A stretch of 64,000 nucleotides of DNA from Bacillota bacterium. GTDB taxonomy: Bacteria > Bacillota > Negativicutes > CTSoil-072. The DNA lies in assembly GCA_017889545.1 (NCBI GenBank), contig JAGFZV010000008.1, positions 1-64,000 of the forward strand, given 5' to 3'. The notes beneath the pieces were generated by a model. The model made no database searches. It was not told the origin of the DNA and saw nothing but the letters and a program-made list of their open reading frames with translations. Below, one piece after another: positions 17,971 through 26,965 of the stretch (positions are counted from its first letter, which is position 1; each line of letters opens with the position of its first letter). The position numbers and the translations under genes are program-made.

Positions 17971-18746
17971 GCGTTGTTCCCCCCCTTCCCAATCTTAAAC
18001 CGCACATCCCGTTTCACCCCGGAAGGTGTAGGATACACCGGCGGCGCCTCAATAATCGTAGCCCGGTTCACCAAAAACCCTGCCATATGAACCAGCTTGG
18101 AAAAAGGGAAGTATATCAATAATATATTCACTAAGAAAAAGTGGCTGACAAATACCCATTCCTGAGGGATCGGTATTGGGCGAAAAGTCATTAAAGCGCC
18201 GAGATACGTCCGAATTGCCGGCAGATCGACCTCAATCGAGGTAACCCGCATATGCATCCCACTGACCACAATCGCGACCAAAAGCAGAATGTCAAAATAA
18301 TCCGCGGGGTCTGACAACCGTTTTACTTCAGGAATAGCAGTCCGTCTGTAAAACAAAACCAATATCGCCACAAAAAATACAGTACCAGCGACAATTCCCA
18401 ACAATGCGGAAAGTTTGGAGCTATCCGTTGGTGATAAACCAATCAGAGTAAACTGGTGAGTAAGAAAATAAATGCCTACAAGATGACCCACAATAATCAT
18501 CGCCAGAGCCACATGCATCAGCCAAGCCCACAGCCAAAGCTGCTTGTCGCCTCTGCGCAAGCTTTTAAACAACAGCAATTCTTCGCTGACCGCGGCCACC
18601 CGGCCAGCAGTCGATGAAGGCGTCGGAAACAGAGTAATCTGAAACGGTACCGGTGCCTTCATCCACGTCCCTATGCGCAAAACCATGCCAACGATAAAGA
18701 CGGTTGCTGCAATATACGGGAACACCTGCCCGATAAAAAACAGCAT
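17967..18746 (-). CDS. second DsrM-like (TmcC-like) membrane cytochrome b
   Basis: The 259-residue membrane protein has about six helices of the NarI/DsrM type with His residues in several helices (for example LWAWLMHVALAMIIVGHLVG and FVSHFFLVN). The start is moved to 18746 because AGGAGG lies seven bases before this ATG; the longer in-frame start lacks a ribosome site and would place that site inside the gene. It pairs with the overlapping DsrK-like gene. A 170-base gap with a stem-loop separates it from dsrB, so it may be expressed at a lower level than dsrAB. Confidence 0.8.
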   Translation of the reverse strand: MLFFIGQVFPYIAATVFIVGMVLRIGTWMKAPVPFQITLFPTPSSTAGRVAAVSEELLLFKSLRRGDKQLWLWAWLMHVALAMIIVGHLVGIYFLTHQFTLIGLSPTDSSKLSALLGIVAGTVFFVAILVLFYRRTAIPEVKRLSDPADYFDILLLVAIVVSGMHMRVTSIEVDLPAIRTYLGALMTFRPIPIPQEWVFVSHFFLVNILLIYFPFSKLVHMAGFLVNRATIIEAPPVYPTPSGVKRDVRFKIGKGGNNA

Positions 18747-18844
18747 ACTCAAACCTCCTGCCGGAAAAATATAAGTACTATTCATTCGAAAAAATCAGCT
18801 TCCATGGCACCATCTCTACGGTCTTCAAGTTTTATAGCCAGCAA

Positions 18845-18869
18845 GGCCTCGACTATTGAAGTCGGGGCC
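18845..18869 (-). other. hairpin between dsrB and the DsrM-like gene
   Basis: GGCCTCGAC (18845-18853) pairs with GTCGGGGCC (18861-18869) with one G-U. No T-run follows on the minus strand. It sits where expression of dsrAB would be uncoupled from the membrane subunits, so a processing or stability role is plausible. Confidence 0.5.
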
Positions 18870-18915
18870 TCACGGGCTGTTAGCGAAAACAATCACCAAG
18901 TGCCTGGTAAGGAAC

Positions 18916-19977
18916 TTAGAATTTAAACTGGGTAGTCGACCGGAAGGTCGTCTTCGCCGTAGTAAAGTCGTCAATATGCTGGTTTGTAAACGGCAAATCA
19001 GTTAACGTAAAGAACCGCTCCCAACCAATCCGGCCAATCCATTCACCCATACGTTCGCCTTTTTTTGCGTTGACGGCCCATACTTCGATTAAATGTTTTA
19101 CTGCATCGGTGACTTCCGGCCAGCGCGGCGCGTTGTTCGGTAAAAACGGGATCGCCAATTTAGAAAACATTGGTGCGGTGCGGGCATTGGATACCTTGCC
19201 GCCAACCCAGATAGAAACTCCATCCTTAGCTGGGTTCATAATTTTCATTGCCGGGCAAACAACCGTACAGTTGGCGCACATCATACATTTTTCTTGGTTT
19301 ACTGTTACGCTCTTGGTCCGAGGATTTGGCTTAATCGCACCGGTCGGACAAGAAGCCACCGTATTAGGAATCTCACAAATCTTGCTGGCCAGTTCATCAT
19401 CAATCCGCGGCGGAGTCCGATGGATGCCGACTACGGCAATATCCGAGCAATGGCAAGCTCCGCACATATTGATACAGCAAGCGACCGCAATGCGGCAGCG
19501 TGCCGGCAGCGCAATTTTGCCGGTAAAGTAATCTTTAACATCGTCCATAATGCTCTTCGTAATACCGGAAGCATCGGTAACTGCACTTTTACAGTGAATC
19601 CAGCCCTGCGTATGCACGATGTTACTGATCACATTGCCAATACCACCAACCAAATACCCTTTATCATCCAATTCATCCAGCAATGGATCTACGTTGTTTG
19701 CATCAGAAACCAGAAATTCAACATTATTCCGAGTCGTAAAACGAAGATATCCATCGCAGTATTTTTCGGCAATATCGCTAATTTCCCGAATAAAATCACC
19801 ACTGACCAAACGCGGCGACGCCATCCGAACCGAGTGTAAAACCGCACCGCTTTCGCTAACATGGCGCAATACGCCTTGTTGGGGAACCTCATGGTATTTC
19901 CATTTGCCATAATTTTCTTTGATCACCGGCGGAATTAATTCCCGAAAATCGGGAGGCCCAAAATCTGTTTTAGCCAT
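18916..19977 (-). CDS. dsrB: dissimilatory sulfite reductase, beta subunit
   Basis: The 353-residue protein has the sulfite reductase half-domains, the cysteine set [14 protein letters not shown] (about residues 167-180) that binds the siroheme-linked [4Fe-4S] cluster, and a ferredoxin domain with [12 protein letters not shown] around residue 236. DsrB and DsrA form the A2B2 enzyme that reduces sulfite by stepwise electron transfer with DsrC. The start overlaps the dsrA stop by eight bases. Length and motifs match DsrB of reducing organisms, but the reductive versus oxidative type cannot be settled without a tree. Absence of dsrEFH nearby favours the reductive direction. Confidence 0.95.
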   Translation of the reverse strand: MAKTDFGPPDFRELIPPVIKENYGKWKYHEVPQQGVLRHVSESGAVLHSVRMASPRLVSGDFIREISDIAEKYCDGYLRFTTRNNVEFLVSDANNVDPLLDELDDKGYLVGGIGNVISNIVHTQGWIHCKSAVTDASGITKSIMDDVKDYFTGKIALPARCRIAVACCINMCGACHCSDIAVVGIHRTPPRIDDELASKICEIPNTVASCPTGAIKPNPRTKSVTVNQEKCMMCANCTVVCPAMKIMNPAKDGVSIWVGGKVSNARTAPMFSKLAIPFLPNNAPRWPEVTDAVKHLIEVWAVNAKKGERMGEWIGRIGWERFFTLTDLPFTNQHIDDFTTAKTTFRSTTQFKF

Positions 19978-21166
19978 TGTTTTCTACCTCCTCTGGACTC
20001 CAATAAATGTATGGATTGGATCTCGGTTCACGCACCATCTGCGGCAATGGTTTCAGATCAACAGCTTTTAAGAAAGTAACCAAGCCCATACGCTCAATCA
20101 ACTCACTGATCCGTTCACGGTTTTTACCATGTTCAGCCCACCAGTCAATGATTTTATCCAGAAGGTCCTTGAACTCGGTGTAAGGAGCTTCCATTTTCAT
20201 AAACGGTACAAGCACCCAACCAATCATGGCGCCTTTAACAATCGCAACTTTACCACCAACCATCAGAGTCGCTCCTTCTTCAGTGCCGACTCGCAATGCT
20301 TTTGGCATTTCATTAATGCAGTGCATGCAACGAACGCAATCTTCCGGAATAATATTCAATACACCTTTTTCCGCGTCCCAGCTAAGGCACTTCGACGGAC
20401 ATTTTACAATAACGCGGTCGACAATATTAAAGCCTTTTTCCACATACTCTTCACGGATCGCTTTATTATCAATCCGCAGCGTATCGCGCCATGTTCCGAC
20501 AATCGCCAAGTCGGAACGAGCCGTAGAAGCGCAGCAGTCATTCGCACATCCAGCGACTTTAATCTTGAATTTATAACCGAAAGCCGGACGATGAATTTCA
20601 TTTTGATAATGCAAAGTCAAATCACGAATAATATCCGTAGCATCTATGCAGGCTTTTTCGCAGCGTGCTTTGCCAACACAAGAACTGAGAGTACGCATCG
20701 CACCACCGGAACCGCCAAGGTCAAAGCCGATGTCAGCAAGCTCATCAACGCACGGCTGCAAATTTTCGGTAGTGGTTCCCAACAAAATGATGTCGCCTGT
20801 CGAACCATGCATGTTATATAATCCGCTGCCATATTTGTCCCAAACATCCGCCAACTGACGCAGCTTGTCCGCCGTGTAGAAGAAGCCGGCAACCTGGTTC
20901 ACACGGACCGTGTGAAATTCAGCAACATCAGGAAACTCTTCCGGCGAATCGGAATAACGTCCGACAACGCCGCCGCCATACCCTTTAACGCCAACAATGC
21001 CTCCATGTTTCCAGTGGCCTAGATTCTCTCCGTAGGATTTTTCCAACTGGTTTAGCAAGTCTTTTGCGTTCTTTTTCGTAGCGGCAGCTTTTTTTATTTC
21101 TGTGACAAAACTCGGCCAATCGCCTTTTTCGAGCTCATCTAACAATGGTGTCTTTTTATCTTCCAT
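19970..21166 (-). CDS. dsrA: dissimilatory sulfite reductase, alpha subunit
   Basis: The 398-residue catalytic subunit shows the siroheme [4Fe-4S] ligands CVGKARC and CANDC (around residues 163-211) and the ferredoxin domain with the characteristic [17 protein letters not shown]. Substrate-binding Arg and Lys residues fall in the [11 protein letters not shown] region. Start set at 21166, where GAGAGG precedes the ATG by eight bases; an in-frame GTG nine bases upstream is less likely. It is the second gene of the locus, 26 bases after a ferredoxin gene, an unusual position for a ferredoxin in dsr operons. Confidence 0.95.
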   Translation of the reverse strand: MEDKKTPLLDELEKGDWPSFVTEIKKAAATKKNAKDLLNQLEKSYGENLGHWKHGGIVGVKGYGGGVVGRYSDSPEEFPDVAEFHTVRVNQVAGFFYTADKLRQLADVWDKYGSGLYNMHGSTGDIILLGTTTENLQPCVDELADIGFDLGGSGGAMRTLSSCVGKARCEKACIDATDIIRDLTLHYQNEIHRPAFGYKFKIKVAGCANDCCASTARSDLAIVGTWRDTLRIDNKAIREEYVEKGFNIVDRVIVKCPSKCLSWDAEKGVLNIIPEDCVRCMHCINEMPKALRVGTEEGATLMVGGKVAIVKGAMIGWVLVPFMKMEAPYTEFKDLLDKIIDWWAEHGKNRERISELIERMGLVTFLKAVDLKPLPQMVREPRSNPYIYWSPEEVENNG

Positions 21167-21192
21167 ACAGCTCACCTCTCCATCCTATCATC

Positions 21193-21378
21193 TTAATATT
21201 CATCTAACTTAACAGCGCCCACTGGGCAAACCAGCACACAGCTCTCGCATCCCATGCAATCGTCGCCGACTACTTCTGCCTTGCCGTCATCATTCATACC
21301 CAATATCTGCGCCGGACAGCCTCTGACACATTCGCCGCAGCCTACACAAACTTCAGGATCAATCGTCACTACATACAT
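21193..21378 (-). CDS. 2[4Fe-4S] ferredoxin, first gene of the dsr locus
   Basis: The 61-residue protein is a bacterial-type ferredoxin with two clusters: CVGCGECVRGCP (residues 11-22) and CMGCESCVLVCP. A strong AGGAGG sits upstream of the ATG. As the first gene of the operon, directly before dsrA, it is a candidate soluble electron donor to DsrAB. That is inference from position; the physiological donor to DsrAB is often unknown. Confidence 0.92.
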   Translation of the reverse strand: MYVVTIDPEVCVGCGECVRGCPAQILGMNDDGKAEVVGDDCMGCESCVLVCPVGAVKLDEY

Positions 21379-21407
21379 TTCTTACACCTCCTTAACACAT
21401 AAAAGTA

Positions 21408-21422
21408 GCGCGCAAATCGCGC
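21408..21422. promoter_or_regulatory. short palindrome in the dsr leader
   Basis: GCGCG and CGCGC flank a five-base spacer about 30 bases upstream of the ferredoxin start. It may be an operator or a small leader hairpin. I could not identify a convincing -35/-10 pair for the dsr operon in 21379-21690. Confidence 0.3.
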
Positions 21423-21682
21423 ACCGCGAAAATACTTTTTATTCCTCTTTAAAAGCATCTCGCAAAAGTTACCCTTTACTAACGCATGGTTTGCCTGGTT
21501 TTTTACAAAAATCGACACATCGCTTTTGTTTGTTTTGCATTCAGCTCATGTTTTGTCACATTTTGTCGACAGTGATGGTTTTCGCCAAGATTGTGAAAAA
21601 TCCTTCTTTCGATTAGATAAAAAAATTAAATTGTTTGAAAATATTAAATTTACCGTCCGTAGGCTAAAGTAAATATTGTGTC

Positions 21683-21754
21683 TTAATTCTTTTCTACGTT
21701 TAGCTTACCGAAAAGAAGCCGTCTTGTGAAATCGTTATTTAAAATGTCAGACAT
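21683..21754 (-). CDS. candidate small protein (23 aa) in tandem repeat copy 1
   Basis: The downstream member, as transcribed, of two near-identical small ORFs. It begins MSDILNNDFTRRLLFGKLN and continues four residues to a stop just past the repeat border. Within the shared 22 codons the two copies differ only at a synonymous TTT/TTC position, while the non-coding flank has several changes. That would fit selection on the peptide, but the sample is tiny. No clear ribosome binding site precedes the ATG (only GAAAG directly before it), so translation is uncertain. Confidence 0.3.
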   Translation of the reverse strand: MSDILNNDFTRRLLFGKLNVEKN

Positions 21755-21895
21755 CTTTCAAGCCGATACCAGAAAACTTGTTGCTTCAAAACAGAGCTGC
21801 AGTTTTTTCTACGTTTAGCTTACCGAAAAGAAGCCGTCTTGTAAAATCGTTATTTAAAATGTCAGACATCTTTCAAGTCGATGCCAGAAAAACTG
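21691..21895. repeat. two tandem 90-bp direct repeats upstream of the dsr operon
   Basis: Copy 1 (21691-21780) and copy 2 (21806-21895) differ at only a handful of positions and are separated by 25 unique bases. They lie between the aroH terminator and the dsr locus. Each holds one small minus-strand ORF. A role as duplicated regulatory sequence or duplicated small RNA is also possible. The rest of the 578-base gap (21379-21690) shows no other gene. Confidence 0.9.
21786..21869 (-). CDS. candidate small protein (27 aa) in tandem repeat copy 2
   Basis: It shares its first 22 residues with the 23-residue ORF at 21683-21754 and ends TAALF from unique sequence beyond the repeat. The ATG lies about 34 bases downstream of the aroH terminator hairpin on the same strand, leaving little room for an own promoter. 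Without a good ribosome binding site this is a tentative call. Confidence 0.3.
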   Translation of the reverse strand: MSDILNNDFTRRLLFGKLNVEKTAALF

Positions 21896-21902
21896 TTTAT
21901 TT

Positions 21903-21960
21903 ATAACAGCAAATAGGGTTCGGAAGGAGGATCACCCTTCCGAACCCTATTTGCTGTTAT
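21903..21960 (-). terminator. long hairpin overlapping the aroH stop codon
   Basis: A perfect 25-base stem (21903-21927 with 21936-21960) and 8-base loop includes the aroH stop codon. A TTTTT run follows about 10 bases past the stem on the minus strand. Very stable; it should end the aroH transcript. Confidence 0.85.
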
Positions 21961-22316
21961 TCGGCTAGATCAGGACGAAGCGTTACCGCATTGCGCAAGT
22001 AAATGTGCTTGATCTCCCGCAATGACGCTTTTGTATTCACGAGCATCAAAATTCGAAGGCATTGAGGAACTCCCCAAGGATTATCGATTTCTTGCGTGCC
22101 AAATACAGGAACTTCTGCAAGGCCCAAATTTCTGGCACTAGCAGCCGGAAAAGCAGCATTGAGATCAGGCGTTGAACTAAATATAATTGCGGCAATATCG
22201 TCGGTAATCACTTTATTTTCTGCGATCATTGCTTTTAGCAATTCTTGCGCTGCCGTTATAATTTCTGCTTTATCGTTCTTTTCTACCGTAATCGCTCCAC
22301 GTATGCCTCTTACCAA
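21957..22316 (-). CDS. aroH: AroH-type chorismate mutase
   Basis: The 119-residue protein matches the monofunctional chorismate mutase of the Bacillus AroH fold, which converts chorismate to prephenate. The signature RGIRGAITV at the start supplies an active-site Arg; FSSTPDLNAAFPA and the late HIYLRNAVTLRPDL segment supply others. The start is TTG at 22316, with GGGAG ten bases upstream. It stands alone, between the GNAT gene and the dsr leader. No shikimate pathway genes are adjacent. Confidence 0.9.
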   Translation of the reverse strand: MVRGIRGAITVEKNDKAEIITAAQELLKAMIAENKVITDDIAAIIFSSTPDLNAAFPAASARNLGLAEVPVFGTQEIDNPWGVPQCLRILMLVNTKASLREIKHIYLRNAVTLRPDLAE

Positions 22317-22377
22317 AACGGATCAACTCCCACTCGTATTGTCATGATATTCAAATATTTCCCGGGCAATAACCCAA

Positions 22378-22836
22378 TCACAAATCAAGGCCCATATAGC
22401 GGACTCCCTCTAACGGATTAAAGCAATAGGGTTCAATTTCCCGGAAACCCAGCGAGTGGTACAACGCCTGAGCAACCGTCATCATCGCCAACGTATCCAG
22501 AACAATTTGACGATAGCCGATTTTTCTTGCATCGTCAATAATGCGCTCCGTCAGTTGTTTGGCCAACCCCCGCCCCCGAAAAGCCGGACGCACATACAAC
22601 CGTTTCATTTCGCATTGTACTTCATTTAATGGCCGCAGCGCAATGCAACCTGCCGGTATTTCATTGAGAACAGCCAAATACAAACACCCCCGTGGAGGAG
22701 CATATTTCCCCGGCAGAGACTGCACTTCCTGTTCAAACTCCTGGAAACATAAATCAATGCCGATCATTGCCTGGTATTCGTGCAACAATTCTTGTATTTG
22801 ACGAATATGATGCCCACTGCTCACTGTCACCAGCAT
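22378..22836 (-). CDS. GNAT family N-acetyltransferase
   Basis: The 152-residue protein has the GNAT acetyl-CoA site: the CEMKRLYVRPAFRGRGLAKQL segment carries the R-x-x-G-x-G/A phosphate loop (RGRGLA, about residue 95). The rest of the fold (LAVLNEIPAGCIALRPL beta hairpin, QALYHSLGFREI near the end) is standard. The ATG at 22836 follows AGGGG by seven bases. The acceptor substrate is unknown. It is followed by aroH on the same strand after about 60 bases. Confidence 0.88.
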   Translation of the reverse strand: MLVTVSSGHHIRQIQELLHEYQAMIGIDLCFQEFEQEVQSLPGKYAPPRGCLYLAVLNEIPAGCIALRPLNEVQCEMKRLYVRPAFRGRGLAKQLTERIIDDARKIGYRQIVLDTLAMMTVAQALYHSLGFREIEPYCFNPLEGVRYMGLDL

Positions 22837-22995
22837 AAGCAATCCCCTTTACGAAAAGGTTTCCTTCACTTAATTGAAAACCAATACTCCATACTTTGCA
22901 GAATTCGACATAAAAATTCTTAACCCTTGTTATCCGGCCCGATTACTGCTCGCCTCATCCGCTGCAAAGTTTCATTCATTTATATTTTCCATGAA

Positions 22996-25542
22996 TCAAT
23001 CATGCCATAAAATTTGCGCAGTTTCCAGCGGCACAGAAACACCCGGACAACGAGGCATTACACGGACCGTATAGTCGGAAGCGGAACGAACAGAAGCGAT
23101 TTTCGCACTATACACATACCCGCCTAAAGCCCCCTCCAAAGGAAACGCCATTTCCATTTCATGCCGGCCTGGATTATAGCCATTGTATCCTTCTGCATAC
23201 AGTTCAACCCGCACCGATTGGGGATCAAATTCATTAAGATAAATTTGAATACTAAATTGATGGTTTTTTTCGTCACTGACCACTTTCATTTCACCAAAAC
23301 GCAAAGACGGCCAATTTTCTTCCAACTTTCGCTGCCAATTCACAATCGCGCGGCCAATCTCGCCCTTATTTTGGGCCCGCTGTTGAAAAGCGCTCGCAGC
23401 CGGCAAATAATGTTGTTCCGTATATTCTCTAACGACGCGGTTGGCGGAAAAATAAGGGGTTAATCTTGCCATGCTCTCGCGGATCCTCTCCACCCATGCT
23501 ACAGGGATCCCCGTGTCGCCACGGGAATAAAACTCTGGGATCACTTCATTTTCCAGCAAATCGTATAGGGCATTCGCTTCCATCGCATCCCAGGCCGGAT
23601 CATCACCATGCTCCTGCCCATCTCCGATGGCCCATCCAACTTCCGGAGTATACGCTTCCGCCCACCAGCCGTCCAACTCGGAAAGATTGAGACCTCCATT
23701 GACCAATATTTTCATGCCGCTTGTCCCGCTGGCCTCCCAGGGCCTCCGCGGCGTATTAATCCAAACGTCAATACCCTGCACCAAGTGCTCTGCCAAACGC
23801 ATATCATAGTCACTGAGAAAGATCACGCGGGGACGTATCTCCGGCCTGCGAATAAAATGAGTCCATTCTTTGATCAATTCTTGTCCGGCAAGGTCCCTTG
23901 GGTGGGCTTTGCCGGCAATCACCAACTGAACCGGCTGCCGCGAGTTCGTTAGCAAGCGAGTCAATCGTTCCGGATCATTGAGCAGCAGGTTTGGTCGCTT
24001 ATAGGTTGTAAAGCGCCTTGCAAACCCTAACGTTAACACATTCGGATCAAAAATATGCTTAATAGCCGCAAGACTGTCGGGCGAAGCGCCGCTGGCGGCC
24101 ACCTGCCGTAAAAGGCGCCGGCGAATATATCCAACAAGCGTAAGACGGGACGTTGTGCGCATTGTCCATAATTGATGATCCGTAAGCTGACGAATCTGCT
24201 TTGCCAATGTTTCTGTCTCGCCCAACCAACGATCTTTCCCGCACGCGTTTGTCCACAACTCATCTGTCTCCTGTGAATCCCAGCTTGGCATATGCACCCC
24301 ATTTGTGACGTAGCCAACCGGAACTTCTTCTTTTGGCCACCGGGGAAAAATCGGCTCAAAAATATGCCGGCTAACCTGGCCATGCAAACGGCTTACTCCA
24401 TTGACAGCACCACTGCCGCGGATTGCCAAATACGCCATGTTAAAATTCTCATCTGCGCTATTTCGATCCTGACGGCCTAACGCTAAAAAATCACGCAAGG
24501 CAATTCCAAGTTCATTTTTTATATATCCGCCGAGATATTGCCGTACAAGTGCCGATGAGTACCGGTCAAAACCGGCCGCTACAGCGGTATGCGTAGTAAA
24601 AATGTTGCCGGCGCGAGTGATCGCCAGGGCTACGGAAAAAGGTTGATCGTTCTCTTTCATAAACGCTCGTGCCCGTTCTAAAACAGCAAACGCGGCGTGG
24701 CCTTCATTCAAATGGCAAACATCCGGTTGAATTCCAAGCGCGGTCAGCAGTCGCCACCCGCCAATTCCCAAAATCATTTCCTGCATCAGCCGCACCTCGG
24801 AGCCGCCTCCATACAATTCACTGGTGATCCCGCGATGGACAGGCGGATTTGCCGGATCATTACTATCCAGCGAATACAATTTTGCATTGCCCACCTGAAC
24901 CTGCCAAGCCCGTAACCAAATTGAGAAGCCGGGCAATTCAAACTCCAGGCGCAGCCATTCGCCTTTTTGATCCCGCAGCGGAGTAATTGGCAACTGTCCC
25001 GGGTCATTATAAGGAAAAAGAGCCCGCTGAGCGCCAGTCCGGTCAATAACCTGCCGAAAATACCCCTGCTGATACAAGAGTCCTACACCAATGATTGGCA
25101 CTCCCAAATCACTGGCCGCTTTGAGTTGATCCCCTGCAACATTCCCCAAGCCGCCGGAATAAATGGGCAATGCTTCGCTTAGCATAAATTCCATGCTGAA
25201 ATAAGCGATACACGACAGCGATGCCTGCGGATAATTTTTGGGGAACCAAGTGGGGGTCTCAAATACACGCCGCTGCTCTTGCATAATGTCTTCTATTTTC
25301 TTGCGGAAAACCGGATCCGCCAAAAAACGTTCAATCCGTTCCCGGGAAACCGTTTGCAAAACAACCCAAGGATTGTGAGTAAGATCCCATAGTACCGGAT
25401 CAAGCTGATTCCAAATTTCATCCGTAATATGCTTCCACGACCAAGATATGTCCAAGGCTAGGCTGGCAAGGATGTCAAAACCTTTTACCTCGGCTGGCAG
25501 CAGGTTATAAACCGGATTACTGGCTCGTCCCGAACTTTTCAT
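22996..25542 (-). CDS. glgP: alpha-glucan phosphorylase
   Basis: The 848-residue protein belongs to the glycogen/starch phosphorylases of the alpha-glucan family type with an N-terminal DUF3417 region (starting NPVYNLLPAEVKGFDILASLALDISWSW). The catalytic part shows AYFSMEFMLSEALPIYSGGLG, HLNEGHAAFAVLERAR and the PLP-lysine region EASGTSGMKILVNGGLNLS. It releases glucose-1-phosphate from storage glucan. A further ~130 residues after the catalytic domain are present. There are no other glycogen genes around. GGAGGAGGAG precedes the ATG. The terminator-like hairpin of the upstream larA-like gene ends only about 30 bases before the start. Confidence 0.93.
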   Translation of the reverse strand: MKSSGRASNPVYNLLPAEVKGFDILASLALDISWSWKHITDEIWNQLDPVLWDLTHNPWVVLQTVSRERIERFLADPVFRKKIEDIMQEQRRVFETPTWFPKNYPQASLSCIAYFSMEFMLSEALPIYSGGLGNVAGDQLKAASDLGVPIIGVGLLYQQGYFRQVIDRTGAQRALFPYNDPGQLPITPLRDQKGEWLRLEFELPGFSIWLRAWQVQVGNAKLYSLDSNDPANPPVHRGITSELYGGGSEVRLMQEMILGIGGWRLLTALGIQPDVCHLNEGHAAFAVLERARAFMKENDQPFSVALAITRAGNIFTTHTAVAAGFDRYSSALVRQYLGGYIKNELGIALRDFLALGRQDRNSADENFNMAYLAIRGSGAVNGVSRLHGQVSRHIFEPIFPRWPKEEVPVGYVTNGVHMPSWDSQETDELWTNACGKDRWLGETETLAKQIRQLTDHQLWTMRTTSRLTLVGYIRRRLLRQVAASGASPDSLAAIKHIFDPNVLTLGFARRFTTYKRPNLLLNDPERLTRLLTNSRQPVQLVIAGKAHPRDLAGQELIKEWTHFIRRPEIRPRVIFLSDYDMRLAEHLVQGIDVWINTPRRPWEASGTSGMKILVNGGLNLSELDGWWAEAYTPEVGWAIGDGQEHGDDPAWDAMEANALYDLLENEVIPEFYSRGDTGIPVAWVERIRESMARLTPYFSANRVVREYTEQHYLPAASAFQQRAQNKGEIGRAIVNWQRKLEENWPSLRFGEMKVVSDEKNHQFSIQIYLNEFDPQSVRVELYAEGYNGYNPGRHEMEMAFPLEGALGGYVYSAKIASVRSASDYTVRVMPRCPGVSVPLETAQILWHD

Positions 25543-25571
25543 AATCTCCTCCTCCCCGAATATAAAATAAA

Positions 25572-25617
25572 GTCAGGCTGTATATGTTGACAAAACAACA
25601 TCCGATGACAGCCTGAC
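25572..25617 (-). terminator. terminator between the larA-like gene and glgP
   Basis: GTCAGGCTGT (25572-25581) pairs perfectly with ACAGCCTGAC (25608-25617), with an inner ATGTTG/CAACAT stem, followed on the minus strand by CTTTATTTTATA. It lies just before the glgP ribosome binding site, so it might act as an attenuator as well as a terminator. Confidence 0.8.
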
Positions 25618-25651
25618 CAAATCCTTTGATATTTATCGTACCTGTTAACTA

Positions 25652-26965
25652 TTAGCCGATGGTAGGCCGTCCACTAGTTAGAGGGACTGTGTTCGCGCCT
25701 TGCGGCATAACAATGAATTGCGGTTTGGCATCTGCGCATTTTTCATAGGCTATTTTCAGCGCTTCTTCCATTGTTTCTACCGGGATCATATTCGCTTTTT
25801 CTACCAAATCTTTATTTTCTTTTTTCGTGATCATAATAAACGTCGCAATCTCGCTGCATTCCATTTCTTTAAAGGCAACATAGCCAGGAATGGTAAACGC
25901 ATCGCGCAGAGCTTTTTCGGCCATCCGAATGCCGCCAAGCTTGAACCAATCAGAGAATTCCAGCGGTTCGTAAATATCCGGACATTCACTCAACAAAATG
26001 ACCACGCCGCCTCGTTTGACCGCATAACAGGCATTGTCCATCGTTTTCCCGGTCTGATATAAGTTGATATCTTTCGGGTAACCGCCGGCCGTAGTGACGA
26101 CGATATCCGCTTTGGCTGGAATTTCCACCCCATAGATTTCATCAACCAGTTTCACGCCCTCTTGCCAAGCAGAAATCCAGTTACCGGCAAAGATGCCTGC
26201 CACTTTTCCTTCTGCGTTGGGAACGAGATTGATCATGAAATCCGGTTTCGCAAATGCTGCAACTTCGACCATGTCTTCATTACATGCATTGCCCTTTGTT
26301 TTTCCTGAAATGGAATCCGGGTTGGATCCGTCACCCAAGTTAGGCCCCAGTCCCCACAAGTGACTTTGACGAATCGTCTTAATGGAACTGCATCCGGGCA
26401 TAATGCTTTTTCTGCCGCCGCCATATCCCACCAAATAATGGTAAATTATTCCCCCTGTCAAGATCACCCGGTCCGCTTCCGCTACCACCCGGTTTAGCGA
26501 CACTTCTGTTCCCCGGCTGGTTTTACCCATGTAAACCATATTGGGTTCATCATAGGCATCATGGTTCATTACCCGCACCCGATGGCAAACGGTCTCGCCG
26601 CATAGCATCCGAAACTCTTCATCGCTGTTCAGCCGGTGCCCGCCAACAACAATGAGGATCGTAATATTTTGATCTGGCACCCCGGCCGCATTTAATTCAT
26701 CCAGCATGATCGGCAAAATCAAATCCATCCGCTGCCATATCCGAGTAATATCGCTCACCAAAATCACTGCCGTTTCGCCTGGACGGACCACTTCACGCAA
26801 CGGCGGAGAATCAATCGGATGCATTAATGCTGTTTTTACGGCAGCATTCAGGTCCGAAATGGGCGGATACTCCTTGCCCAAAATTTCACAAATAACTTGC
26901 TCCGCGGGGATAGTAAGCGATAATTTTGTTTGACCATATTTTAATTCAAAATTTTTGTCGGTCAT
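25652..26965 (-). CDS. larA: LarA-family nickel-pincer protein (lactate racemase-like)
   Basis: The 437-residue protein is of the LarA (DUF2088) family. It has ILIVVGGHRLNSDEE (around residue 105), with a His at a position matching a catalytic one, and GGIIYHYLVGYGGGRKSIMPG (around residue 170) with the active-site His and the Lys that holds the nickel-pincer nucleotide. LarA interconverts D- and L-lactate, but many homologues racemise or epimerise other 2-hydroxyacids, so the substrate is uncertain. LarB, LarC and LarE, which make the cofactor, are not in the window. The start is at 26965, where GAGGAGG precedes the ATG by six bases. Confidence 0.85.
   Translation of the reverse strand: MTDKNFELKYGQTKLSLTIPAEQVICEILGKEYPPISDLNAAVKTALMHPIDSPPLREVVRPGETAVILVSDITRIWQRMDLILPIMLDELNAAGVPDQNITILIVVGGHRLNSDEEFRMLCGETVCHRVRVMNHDAYDEPNMVYMGKTSRGTEVSLNRVVAEADRVILTGGIIYHYLVGYGGGRKSIMPGCSSIKTIRQSHLWGLGPNLGDGSNPDSISGKTKGNACNEDMVEVAAFAKPDFMINLVPNAEGKVAGIFAGNWISAWQEGVKLVDEIYGVEIPAKADIVVTTAGGYPKDINLYQTGKTMDNACYAVKRGGVVILLSECPDIYEPLEFSDWFKLGGIRMAEKALRDAFTIPGYVAFKEMECSEIATFIMITKKENKDLVEKANMIPVETMEEALKIAYEKCADAKPQFIVMPQGANTVPLTSGRPTIG

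Noticed and set aside
21540-21620. Rex- or Fnr-like half sites upstream of the dsr operon
   Set aside because: TTGTGAAAAATCC and TTTTGTCACA lack a matching second half at the right spacing.
21691-21895. Possible CRISPR-like direct repeats
   Set aside because: Only two copies, repeat length 90 and spacer 25 bases; no cas genes nearby. This is a simple tandem duplication.
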